Assembly: GCF_022827545.1 (NCBI RefSeq)
Contig: NZ_CP094669.1
Coordinates: 2,694,001 to 2,758,000, forward strand
Length of the DNA: 64,000 nucleotides
Direction of reading: 5' to 3'
Source of the DNA: Hymenobacter tibetensis
Lineage (GTDB): Bacteria > Bacteroidota > Bacteroidia > Cytophagales > Hymenobacteraceae
Below, piece after piece: positions 16,699 through 24,287 of this stretch; the stretch's first letter is position 1; the number at the start of each line of letters is the position of its first letter. Under the pieces are notes generated by a model. The model did not search any database. It had not been told where the DNA came from and was given only the letters and a program-made list of their open reading frames with translations. The translations under genes were made by a program, and so were the position numbers.

Positions 16699-18381
16699 TT
16701 GTCTTATTCAACCTCTACCCTATGTTTGGGGTATAAGGAGCACGCCCCCGTGGCGCTTATCCCTTATTTCGTGTTGAATCCTTCTTTACCAGGCCAAGTC
16801 CGGTTGATTGTTGGTGGATGTGTGACGCTGATGTGCCATGCCTGCTCGGCTCCCGCCGCACCTTCCGGGCCACCCACTCCCGCCCGCATTCTTCCCGATT
16901 CAACGGTACGCGTGGCGGCGGGGCCACACTATCTGCGCTCGAAGGTGCACCAGTTTTTTTGGGGCAAGCACTACCGGGCGCTGTGGGGCCAACCCGTTAA
17001 GGCTCCCGTGTTCAACCTGCGGACGGCTGTGCCCGGTGGCCTGACTCCCATACAAGAAGGCGGCTCCTTCCAAACTAAAAATCTGCGCCTCTTAGCTCCC
17101 AATGGCCGGCAGTACGTACTGCGCTCCGTTGACAAAGACGCCACCAAAGCCTTGCCCGAAAGCCTGCAAAACGGCCCAATCGGCCGGTTGATGAAAGACC
17201 AAACCAGTGTCATCAATCCGTACGGGGCCTACATTGTGCCGCATCTGGCCGATGCGGTAGGGATTTTTCACACCAACCCACGTTTGGTGTACCTGACCGA
17301 TGATCCGGCCCTGGGTACGTTTCGGAAAAGCTTTGCCAATGCGCTCTACCTTTTTGAAGAGCGCCCCGAAGGCAACCAGCAGGCCGTAAAAAGCTTCGGC
17401 AACTCCACCCGGGTGGAAAGCTCCCGCCGCGTATTCACCAACCTGCTAGGCAGCCCCCAGTTCCGGGTGGACGCTCGGCAGTACCTCCGAGCCCGGCTTT
17501 TCGATATGTGGCTCGGCGACTGGAGCCGCCGGGAAGACCAGTGGCGCTGGGCTAGTTTCACCACTGCGGCCGGTGGCGTGGTTTACCAACCCATTCCGCG
17601 CGACCGGGACCATGCTTTTTTCAAGTTCAATGATGGGTTGCTGACCAGCATCATCGGGCTGTTCAAAACCAACTACCAGACGTTCAGCAAGGATATCGGG
17701 CTGGCTAATGTAGCCGGCCTCAACCGCGCCGCTGAACCCATGGACAAGTCGTTGCTGGTGTATCTTACCCGCCAAGATTTTCAGCAGATTGCCGATTCCA
17801 TGCAGCATCAGCTTTCTGATGCAGTTATCAAAGAAGCGCTAGCCGTGTGGCCCCCGGAGGTGTATGCACTGGCGGGGCAAGAGTTCAACGACAAGTTGCG
17901 CAGCCGCCGCGACCAGCTGCCAGCCGTTGCCGATAAGTTCTACGAACTGCTCGCGCGCACGGTGGAAATACCCGGTACCGATTCGCCTGAGCGGTTTGTA
18001 GTGGATGTGCCCACGCCGAACCAGCTTCGCGTGAGCGTATACCAGCTAGCCTACGCCTGCCCCGACAGCCTGGTCGGCCAGCGGACGTTTCAGGTGGGCG
18101 AAACCAGCACGCTCCGGCTGTTCGGCTTGGGCGGCCAAGACGTGTTTGAGGTGCGGGCACTGCCAGCCACCGGCATCACGCTGCATATCTACGATGGCGC
18201 CGGGCAAGACATCGTGCAGGCTCCCCTGAAAAGCTCGCCTACTCGCACCCGCATCACGGTTTTCGATAGTGGCGACGGCAATGTCGTGCTAGTGCCACGC
18301 ACTGTTAACATTAAGAAATATGTGCCTGCTGCCAAGGAGTTTGACGCCGCTGGCTGGCTGCTACGGCACCGGCTTTATTAG
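16699..18381 (+). CDS. Paralogous kinase-fold exported protein, catalytic motif degenerate (pseudokinase-like)
   Basis: Up to 560 residues, paralogous to the divergent gene at 14976-16574 over nearly the whole length. Shared blocks include TAVPGGL, LRSVDK (Lys146), NPYGAYIVPHLADAVGI, LYLFEER, LGDW and PIPRDRDHAFF. Where the partner has DWDRH, this copy reads DWSRR, so the putative catalytic Asp and His are replaced by Ser276 and Arg278, while the metal-type DRD (302-304) is kept. The start is uncertain: the longest frame opens at TTG 16699, TTG 16804 would give a short lipoprotein-like signal (CHACS), and the first ATG is at 16831. It ends without a membrane barrel. Confidence 0.6.
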   Translation: MSYSTSTLCLGYKEHAPVALIPYFVLNPSLPGQVRLIVGGCVTLMCHACSAPAAPSGPPTPARILPDSTVRVAAGPHYLRSKVHQFFWGKHYRALWGQPVKAPVFNLRTAVPGGLTPIQEGGSFQTKNLRLLAPNGRQYVLRSVDKDATKALPESLQNGPIGRLMKDQTSVINPYGAYIVPHLADAVGIFHTNPRLVYLTDDPALGTFRKSFANALYLFEERPEGNQQAVKSFGNSTRVESSRRVFTNLLGSPQFRVDARQYLRARLFDMWLGDWSRREDQWRWASFTTAAGGVVYQPIPRDRDHAFFKFNDGLLTSIIGLFKTNYQTFSKDIGLANVAGLNRAAEPMDKSLLVYLTRQDFQQIADSMQHQLSDAVIKEALAVWPPEVYALAGQEFNDKLRSRRDQLPAVADKFYELLARTVEIPGTDSPERFVVDVPTPNQLRVSVYQLAYACPDSLVGQRTFQVGETSTLRLFGLGGQDVFEVRALPATGITLHIYDGAGQDIVQAPLKSSPTRTRITVFDSGDGNVVLVPRTVNIKKYVPAAKEFDAAGWLLRHRLY

Positions 18382-18423
18382 ACGCGCAGCTAAGGAATAA
18401 ACGTACAAATTGACTGATTCTCT

Positions 18424-18431
18424 TATCTTTG
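18424..18431 (+). promoter_or_regulatory. Bacteroidota-type -7 box (TATCTTTG)
   Basis: Exact TAnnTTTG match 17 bases before the ATG at 18449, giving a very short leader. A TTG at 18410-18412 is closer than the usual -33 spacing. Confidence 0.4.
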
Positions 18432-18448
18432 CATTTCTTCTTTAACTA

Positions 18449-18880
18449 ATGCAGAATTTTTCTACTCCTGATTATATTACTATCACGTACCGCGACGACC
18501 TGCGCATGTTAGTGGCGCGCTGGCTACGTCCAACTTTATCGGTGGAAACGCGGGAGGGGTATACCTACATCTTAAAGGCAGGCATCTACTTCAATTGTCC
18601 GTATTGGTTGCTCGACGGTCGGCGTCGGTTGCCAGCCGATGATGCCACCACGCAGTGGGGCCTGTTCGAGTTCTTTCCTCAGCTAAGCGCGCAAATCGGC
18701 CAACGGGTGTGCATGAGCCAGTTGCTGTCGCCTAGCTACCAGCTAGTGACGGATAATATTCCCACTTTTCAGGAACTGGAGAACAGCCCGCAGACCTACC
18801 TCATGCGCCGTTTCGACGATGAAGCAAGCGCCGTGGAGTGGTTACAGGAATGCCAGCAGCATACTTTGCAGTCGGTTTAA
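18449..18880 (+). CDS. Hypothetical cytoplasmic protein
   Basis: A 143-residue protein without signal or membrane segment. It begins MQNFSTPDYITITYRDDL and has alternating strand/helix character, ending in a helix (DEASAVEWLQECQQ). The layout, with an opening strand, a central domain and a late line such as TYLMRRFDDEASAVEWL, recalls SpoIIAA/STAS-like small proteins common in Cytophagales, but I cannot confirm a family. Tryptophan-rich segments (YWLLDGRRR, TQWGLFEFF) are distinctive. It has its own promoter-like box and stands alone. Confidence 0.7.
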   Translation: MQNFSTPDYITITYRDDLRMLVARWLRPTLSVETREGYTYILKAGIYFNCPYWLLDGRRRLPADDATTQWGLFEFFPQLSAQIGQRVCMSQLLSPSYQLVTDNIPTFQELENSPQTYLMRRFDDEASAVEWLQECQQHTLQSV

Positions 18881-18906
18881 GGCCCAAACTATCAACCCGG
18901 AAGTAG

Positions 18907-19068
18907 CTATCTGTATGTAGGTGCTAGTTCAGTCCGGGAAGGCCAGCTTTCCATCATGCTCATTAATACCCTGCGGTACCATTGGCGTCCCCAAGGGCCG
19001 ACATAACGGTAGCGGCGTTGCGCATAATCAGTTGGGGCAGAAGAAGGAGGGGGCAAAAGCTGGTTCAT
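18907..19068 (-). CDS. Possible 53-residue protein
   Basis: An open frame from ATG 19068 to TAG at 18907, with a proline-rich start (MNQLLPPPSSAPTD) and a basic aromatic centre (YRYVGPWGRQWYRR). Amino-acid make-up is plausible for a small protein. It sits just downstream, on the minus strand, of the large hairpin at 19106-19179. I recognise no family and see no clear promoter, so it may be chance. The rest of the 18881-19226 interval holds only that hairpin. Confidence 0.3.
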   Translation of the reverse strand: MNQLLPPPSSAPTDYAQRRYRYVGPWGRQWYRRVLMSMMESWPSRTELAPTYR

Positions 19069-19105
19069 AGCGGATAGATAGGATGTGGAAGGCGAGGTTG
19101 TTTGT

Positions 19106-19179
19106 AAAGATAAGTGTCTGAAAAGCAGGAGGCATCACATGTATATGTGATGCCTCCTGCTTTTCAGACACTTATCTTT
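19106..19179. terminator. Perfect 35-bp inverted repeat with 4-base loop
   Basis: Arms 19106-19140 and 19145-19179 are exact reverse complements with loop GTAT, starting with AAAGATAAG and ending with CTTATCTTT. It lies in the convergent interval between the genes ending at 18880 and 19227. It can act as a terminator in both directions, but the stem is far longer than needed. Confidence 0.7.
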
Positions 19180-19226
19180 TAGCTGCTTCCGTGCTATACT
19201 GTTTGGCGTTTAGGTGCCCGCAAAAC

Positions 19227-20747
19227 TCAGGATGCAGTAGGCTTAAAGAGCTTCACTTTGTCTTTGTGCTTGGTCCGTAAGTATTGCCTGATAATCTGCT
19301 GCACGTCCTTGTTGTCGTTGTAACGCGTGATAACGGCCTTGAAATCGGCTAACGTGCGTGCAGAAAAGTACTCGTCTACGTAAGCAAAGCCCAAGTAGCG
19401 TCCGTTCTCCACGAGCACTACAGTTTTCTCTAGTTCGGTGCGTCCTTTGCCTATCACCACAAACGAGCCGTGTTCGTACGTAAATGACTCAATAGCCTGC
19501 TCCACACGGAGGTTGTATTCCTCGGGCGGCTCCAGGCCAATGCAGGCGCCTTTACAGCGGTGCACTTGATAATCAAAGCACGAGCCGGTGGTTTTGTATA
19601 AGTCGCAGAGCTTTTGGCACAGGTTGAATTTGGCCACCTTATGGAACAGGAATCCTTTGGCCTTGTACTGGTTGCCGAGCGCAATTAGCGGGTGCGATTC
19701 AGCATGGTCGTCGGCGCGACCGTAGTAGAGGTGCTTGTAGCCTTGTTCGTCCGTTCGGAGGAAAATACCCGCCGGAAACACGGAACGCCGCTGAGCCCGG
19801 TTGTAAAGCGGTTTTAGGCGCTTGATTTCGTGCGATTCATACAGCAGCGCCACCAGTTCCGAACCCGTTAATTCCCAGGTGATATCGGAAATAGAGTTCT
19901 TGAACTCGATACTCTTGCGCGACTTGTAGTCGATGGCAAAGTGCTGTTGAATCCGCTTGTAGATGTTGATGCTTTTCCCAACGTAAATCACCTCGCCCTC
20001 CTCGTTGTGGAAGTAGTACACGCCCGCCTCATGCGGCAGCGTGGCCACTTTGGCCGGCGTAATATTGACGGGAAGCAGCGCCGTCCGGATAGCTTCCTGC
20101 ACCGCTTTCATCTTGCGAGCGGAAGGCGGCCGAGTAACCACTGCCGTTTCGGCTGGCGCAACAGTAGGGCGGCGCCCACTAGGCGCAGTAGCATCCACTG
20201 CGGCCAGCGTATCGGCTGCGGAAATAGAGGAGTCGCGCAGGGCCTCGTTTTGTTGGCTGATTTTTAGAAGCCGGTCGAAGAGAATGGCAGTAGCAGCGGC
20301 GTCGCCGGCCGCGCGGTGGCGGCCATTGAGCGGAATCCCGATGTTCTGGCAAAGCTTGCCTAAGCTGTAACTTGGTTGGCCTGGCATCAAGGAGCGGCTC
20401 AAACGCACCGTGCAAAGCGTCTTGCGCGAGTAGTTGTAGCCTAGATCAGCAAACTCCTTTTTCAGAAAGCTATAGTCGAACCGCACGTTGTGCGCCACAA
20501 ACACGCAACCTTCGGTCATCTCCACCACCTTGCGCGCCACCTCATGGAACTTGGGCGCGTCGCGCACCATGTCATCGTTGATGCCGGTAAGCTGAGTAAT
20601 GAAATAGGGGATGGACCGCCCCGGATTCAACAGCGTTTCGTACTGGTCCACTACCTTTTCCCCATCATGAATAAAGATGGCTATTTCGGTAATGCGGTCC
20701 TGCGTGGGCTGGCCTCCGGTGGTTTCAAGGTCGATGATGGCGTACAA
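19227..20747 (-). CDS. DnaQ-like 3'-5' exonuclease fused to GIY-YIG (UvrC N-terminal-like) nuclease
   Basis: A 506-residue two-domain protein. Residues 1-170 form a DEDDh exonuclease: DLETTG (Asp6, Glu8), AHNVRFDYSFL and HRAAGDAAAT. A Ser/Pro/Ala-rich linker near 180-230 leads to a GIY-YIG domain (LPHEAGVYYF, then VIYVGKSINIYKRIQQHF, about 240-320) like the N-terminal half of UvrC or Cho. The C-terminal part has a cysteine group (LCDLYKTTGSCFDYQVHRCKG) resembling the UvrC/Cho region. This fusion is known in several bacterial phyla and is assumed to act in DNA repair; its exact substrate is not established. Confidence 0.88.
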   Translation of the reverse strand: MYAIIDLETTGGQPTQDRITEIAIFIHDGEKVVDQYETLLNPGRSIPYFITQLTGINDDMVRDAPKFHEVARKVVEMTEGCVFVAHNVRFDYSFLKKEFADLGYNYSRKTLCTVRLSRSLMPGQPSYSLGKLCQNIGIPLNGRHRAAGDAAATAILFDRLLKISQQNEALRDSSISAADTLAAVDATAPSGRRPTVAPAETAVVTRPPSARKMKAVQEAIRTALLPVNITPAKVATLPHEAGVYYFHNEEGEVIYVGKSINIYKRIQQHFAIDYKSRKSIEFKNSISDITWELTGSELVALLYESHEIKRLKPLYNRAQRRSVFPAGIFLRTDEQGYKHLYYGRADDHAESHPLIALGNQYKAKGFLFHKVAKFNLCQKLCDLYKTTGSCFDYQVHRCKGACIGLEPPEEYNLRVEQAIESFTYEHGSFVVIGKGRTELEKTVVLVENGRYLGFAYVDEYFSARTLADFKAVITRYNDNKDVQQIIRQYLRTKHKDKVKLFKPTAS

Positions 20748-20799
20748 AAGCGGCTCGGTATCGGGTAATAAAAGAAGCTAGGGCTATCGATAGGAGTAA

Positions 20800-20807
20800 C
20801 AAAGATA
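20800..20807 (-). promoter_or_regulatory. Bacteroidota-type -7 box for the exonuclease/GIY-YIG gene
   Basis: On the minus strand this reads TATCTTTG, an exact TAnnTTTG match, 53 bases before the ATG at 20747. No clear -33 TTTG stands at the usual distance. Confidence 0.4.
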
Positions 20808-20929
20808 CGCCCTGTTATGGTTGCATGAATTTAACAGTTCAGCTAGCAACAAAAGAGCAAGTTGTAGCGCCCCAGCTAAAGCAGCCTGGCTATAGTGTTA
20901 AGAGAGAAGCCCATGCAAGCCGGCCACAA

Positions 20930-20956
20930 AAAAGGCCCGCACGGGGCGGGCCTTTT
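20930..20956. terminator. Terminator downstream of the PA2169-like gene
   Basis: Stem 20930-20940 with 20946-20956, 5-base loop. T-rich runs border it on both strands, so it fits termination of the minus-strand gene ending at 20979. Confidence 0.75.
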
Positions 20957-20978
20957 ACTATTCAAGCAAAATCGGTAC

Positions 20979-21452
20979 TTATTTGCTTACAGCTTTCTGC
21001 TGCGTAATCCAGTTTTTAGCCGACAGAATTTCGCCGTGCTGCTGCTGAATTACCGTACGTGCTTCTGATGGAAGCTCGGTTGATTTCAATGCCGTTTCGT
21101 AGGCCTGCAGCGCTGTTGCGTCGCCGGTTTCGCACTCGCCTAGGATGGCCGAGTCGTCTTGGCCCGTGATGGCCGATTTGATGTTGATCCAGCCCCGGTG
21201 CACAGCGGCAGCCGCGTCAGCCGCTAGGCCTTCTATCGTGTTGCCATCTTCGGTGTTGATGCCGAACTGCTGCGCATGTTGCGTTAGCTCGGAAGCGAAT
21301 TGGGCGCGCTGCTGGCTTAGTTTGCTGAGGTTTGCTTTAAGCTCGCCGCTCGAAGCGCCTTCAGCAGCTTCTTGGTAGCCTTTAGCAGCCGTCTTGTTGA
21401 TTTCTACTAGGTCGTTGTAAGCGCGAGCGGTTTCGCCAGTGATAGTAGCCAT
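20979..21452 (-). CDS. PA2169-like four-helix-bundle protein (DUF2383)
   Basis: A 157-residue all-helical protein without signal peptide. It opens with a helix containing ETARAYNDLVEINKTAAKGYQEA and ends with EILSAKNWITQQK, matching the layout of the PA2169/DUF2383 ferritin-like family. These proteins are often induced by stress or in stationary phase; whether they bind metal is unclear. Here the classical ferritin EXXH iron ligands are not evident. The gene stands alone with a terminator behind it and 382 bp of upstream sequence shared with the next, divergent gene. Confidence 0.82.
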   Translation of the reverse strand: MATITGETARAYNDLVEINKTAAKGYQEAAEGASSGELKANLSKLSQQRAQFASELTQHAQQFGINTEDGNTIEGLAADAAAAVHRGWINIKSAITGQDDSAILGECETGDATALQAYETALKSTELPSEARTVIQQQHGEILSAKNWITQQKAVSK

Positions 21453-21646
21453 GATTTAAAAAGTTTGTTTCGTGGAAAAGGAGTGTGGCGGTGGTCGGAT
21501 GATACCAGCCAAGCCTGTATACCCGCTCTTTACGCAGGAGGTTGCCCCTGGGCTAGTATAAAATTTCGGTTGCTAGTTTCACCTGCAATCAAACCCGCCC
21601 TGCTGCGTTAGCAACCAAGCCAGTTGCCGATACGCACGATTAAGCC

Positions 21647-21654
21647 TACTTTTG
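21647..21654 (+). promoter_or_regulatory. Promoter-like element in the 21453-21834 intergenic region
   Basis: TACTTTTG matches TAnnTTTG, and TTG at 21624-21626 stands 20 bases upstream, close to the usual Bacteroidota spacing. If used, it gives the gene at 21835 a leader of roughly 175 bases. I see nothing else in this 382-bp gap. Confidence 0.4.
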
Positions 21655-21834
21655 GTGCATTGCTATAGCCGTTTCCAGCCATGTAGGGCACGGTCTGAAC
21701 TGCTTGCTATTTTAGTTGTGTATGAAGGTTTCCGCTGCTTCACCGTCGGCCTTGTCTTTGCTTGAGGTGTTCCCATTCGGAAATCCCAGCCGCGGCGCTT
21801 CCGCCTTGCGGGGCTTACGTGCGCCGCATACCTC

Positions 21835-22821
21835 ATGAGTAGCTTGGTCATGCTCCCGCACACACTTCGGATAGAGGCCTACACGCCTTCCAAGGCCGAA
21901 GCTTGGAACAAGCTGGTAGCTACTTCTGCCAACGGCCCTTTCCTGTTTGCCCGCTCTTTCCTCGACTATCACCAGGACCGCTTTACGGACTGCTCCTGGT
22001 TGCTTTGGCAAGGCTCAAAGCTCCGGGCAGTTTTTGCCGCCGCCGTTGCGCACAATTCGCCGGCTCCTACCACCTTGGTAGCGCACCCTGGCCTTACCTA
22101 CGGCGGCCTCGTGACCGTAGCAGGAGTGAAATACGCCGAGTTGGCCGCCATGATGGAGCTTCTTTTAAGCACGTGGCGCACCGCCGGTTTTCAGCACTTG
22201 TTGGTTCGGCCCGTGCCCCGGGTCTTCTGCCGGCAGTACTCGGAAAGCCTAGCGTTTTGGCTGCATCAGCACGGAGCCGTGCTAAGCAGCCGAGAATTGA
22301 ATTCAGTGCTCGACCTCACCAAGCCCGTACGCATTGGTACATGGCGTCGTGGCAACCTGCGCAAAGCCCGGCGCCACAGCGTGGTGGTGCGGCAAGGCAC
22401 TCACGAGGAATACGCTGCCTTCTGGCACTTGCTCACTGAAAACCTACTCGCCACCTATGACAGCCAGCCGGCTCATACTTTAGTTGAAATCAGCAGCCTG
22501 CGCGACCGTAATCCGGACCACTTGGAGCTATGGGTAGCATACGTGGGCGCTGAAATAGTGGCAGGAGTCTTGGTGTTTCAGGACGGACGACAGGGCTTTG
22601 TGCACACGCAGTACATTTCGGGCAGTCCTCGGGGCAAGCAGGTGGGAGCTGTTGATGCTATACTGGCCCACCTGATTCGGGAGAAACCTGCCACGTATCA
22701 GCGGTTGTCGTTTGGTAGCTCTATGCTGCAAGGAGCCATCAATGCTGGGCTCATCAACCAAAAAGAAGGCTTTGGCACCACCGGGGAAGTAATGGATACC
22801 TACACCCTGAAACTACAGTAG
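21835..22821 (+). CDS. FemAB/GNAT-like acyltransferase
   Basis: A 328-residue protein of the double-GNAT FemAB-like type: the N-terminal half has ANGPFLFARSFLDYHQDRF and LRAVFAAAVAH, and the C-terminal half has VVVRQGTHEEYAAFWHLL, then VAYVGAEIVAGVLVFQDG and a late ISGSPRGKQVGAVDAIL. Proteins like this transfer amino-acyl or acyl groups, often in cell-wall or polysaccharide synthesis; the donor and acceptor here are unknown. It is monocistronic. ATG at 21835 or 21850 could be used. Confidence 0.75.
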   Translation: MSSLVMLPHTLRIEAYTPSKAEAWNKLVATSANGPFLFARSFLDYHQDRFTDCSWLLWQGSKLRAVFAAAVAHNSPAPTTLVAHPGLTYGGLVTVAGVKYAELAAMMELLLSTWRTAGFQHLLVRPVPRVFCRQYSESLAFWLHQHGAVLSSRELNSVLDLTKPVRIGTWRRGNLRKARRHSVVVRQGTHEEYAAFWHLLTENLLATYDSQPAHTLVEISSLRDRNPDHLELWVAYVGAEIVAGVLVFQDGRQGFVHTQYISGSPRGKQVGAVDAILAHLIREKPATYQRLSFGSSMLQGAINAGLINQKEGFGTTGEVMDTYTLKLQ

Positions 22822-22882
22822 CGGAGCCGTGTCGGGGTGTTCAACTGAATATCATTGAACAATCCCAACACGGCTCCGCTAC
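22818..22882. terminator. Long hairpin between convergent genes
   Basis: Outer arms 22818-22832 and 22868-22882 pair perfectly (15 bp); inner arms TGTTCAA and TTGAACA (22838-22844 and 22855-22861) extend the stem. The left arm includes the stop codon of the acyltransferase gene. Confidence 0.65.
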
Positions 22883-22912
22883 CTCTTCACTGCGGGCAGT
22901 AAGCTAGCTTCC

Positions 22913-24097
22913 TTAGGATGGAGCCCCTCGCAGCCGGGCCCACAGACGCCCGACAAAGCCGGGGGTTTGATTGCCGGGTTTAACCGAGTCCTCGCCCTCC
23001 GCAGTGTCGCCGAGCAGGAAGCCCCAGGGCTCCGTGGTTTTGTTGGAATCTAGCACCACCTTGATAACAGCCATCAACGGAATACTCAGAATCATGCCGG
23101 GCGTGCCCCACAGGGCGTTGCCTAGAATCAGGGCTAGGATGGCAGCTAGCGGGTTGATGCTTACTTGGGAACCCGTAATCATGGGGGTGATAAAGTTGCC
23201 TTCCAGGAACTGCACCGCCACAAACACCCCAACCACACCAGCGGCTTTCAGCGGGGAGCCCGTTTCAACTAGCGTGATAATAGCTGGTAGCGTGGCCCCA
23301 ATCATAATACCGATGTAGGGAATGATAGCCAGTACCGAGGCGAAAATGGCAAAGAAGATGGCAAATTTCACTCCCAGCGCCAACAGCCCAATAGCGTTGA
23401 GAATAGCCACGATGGCAATAACTTTCAACAGGCCAGAAATATAGGCTTGCACCACCGTTTGAATGCTATCCACGGTGTGTAGCACCGAGGTGCGCTTGTC
23501 GGGCGTCACGAAGCGGAACATGAATTGCCGCAGATGGTCGCGGTAGAGCAGCAAGCAGAAGATGTAGATAAACACCTGCGCCAGGTTGCCCACCACCGCG
23601 GAAGTGGTATTCAGAGTGGTGCCCAAATAAGAGCCGCCTGACTTTTTGAGTGCCTTGATTGAGGAGTCCTTCACCTCTTCCAAGCTCATGGGCTGGTAGC
23701 CGAATTTCGAGTGAGCCCATTGCTGTGCGTTGTTGAAAAACTCCATCAGCTTCACTTGCAGTTTGGGTATCTCGTCTTTGAACTGCGTGAGTTGCGAGCC
23801 AAAGCCGATAACTATACCTGCAAAAATCAGCACCAGAAACAGCAGGCACAGGATAATGGCCCAAACCCGCCCGACGCGGTGGTCCTCCAGCCAGCGGCAC
23901 AGCGGCAGCAGCAGCAGCGCGAACAGGGCCGAAAACACAAGCGGCAGCAGAATATCATCAAGAACGCGCAGTGCATATATCAGCAAAACACTTCCCAGCA
24001 TGAAAAAGGCAAACTGAATAATGGGGGACTGTTTTACTGGGGCACTCACCTTTTGACTGGGAGGAGGTAAATGATGTTGGGTGGAGGGTGGTTGCAT
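22913..24097 (-). CDS. AI-2E family transporter (PerM/UPF0118)
   Basis: A 394-residue polytopic membrane protein. Hydrophobic segments lie near residues 25-60, 75-105, 165-190, 220-290 (several) and 310-350. Family signatures include the N-terminal pair of helices (LLIYALRVLDDILLPLVFSALFAL) and the C-terminal AILALILGNALWGTPGMILSIPLMA. The family was named for autoinducer-2 export by TqsA, but most members have other or unknown substrates, such as ions. The N-terminal 20 residues are polar and proline-rich, and the tail after the last helix is charged. Transcribed alone. Confidence 0.88.
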   Translation of the reverse strand: MQPPSTQHHLPPPSQKVSAPVKQSPIIQFAFFMLGSVLLIYALRVLDDILLPLVFSALFALLLLPLCRWLEDHRVGRVWAIILCLLFLVLIFAGIVIGFGSQLTQFKDEIPKLQVKLMEFFNNAQQWAHSKFGYQPMSLEEVKDSSIKALKKSGGSYLGTTLNTTSAVVGNLAQVFIYIFCLLLYRDHLRQFMFRFVTPDKRTSVLHTVDSIQTVVQAYISGLLKVIAIVAILNAIGLLALGVKFAIFFAIFASVLAIIPYIGIMIGATLPAIITLVETGSPLKAAGVVGVFVAVQFLEGNFITPMITGSQVSINPLAAILALILGNALWGTPGMILSIPLMAVIKVVLDSNKTTEPWGFLLGDTAEGEDSVKPGNQTPGFVGRLWARLRGAPS

Positions 24098-24287
24098 ATG
24101 CTAAAAAAATTGGGAGAGTTGGAAACGAAAAAGTTTGTGTGGTTGGCTGGGTTCGGAAAAAACTAGGGAACGAAGGAGATTGGCGTATGGTTAAAAGAGG
24201 ATGTTTTGCTAACTTGGCTAGCGAAACAACGCGCGGAAACGGGGGATTTTCTGTGTTATTTTACCTTAAATCTGATTACAAGTTTTC

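Noticed and set aside
22913..24097. AI-2E transporter as evidence of quorum sensing
   Set aside because: The family name reflects one E. coli member; no luxS or lsr gene is nearby.
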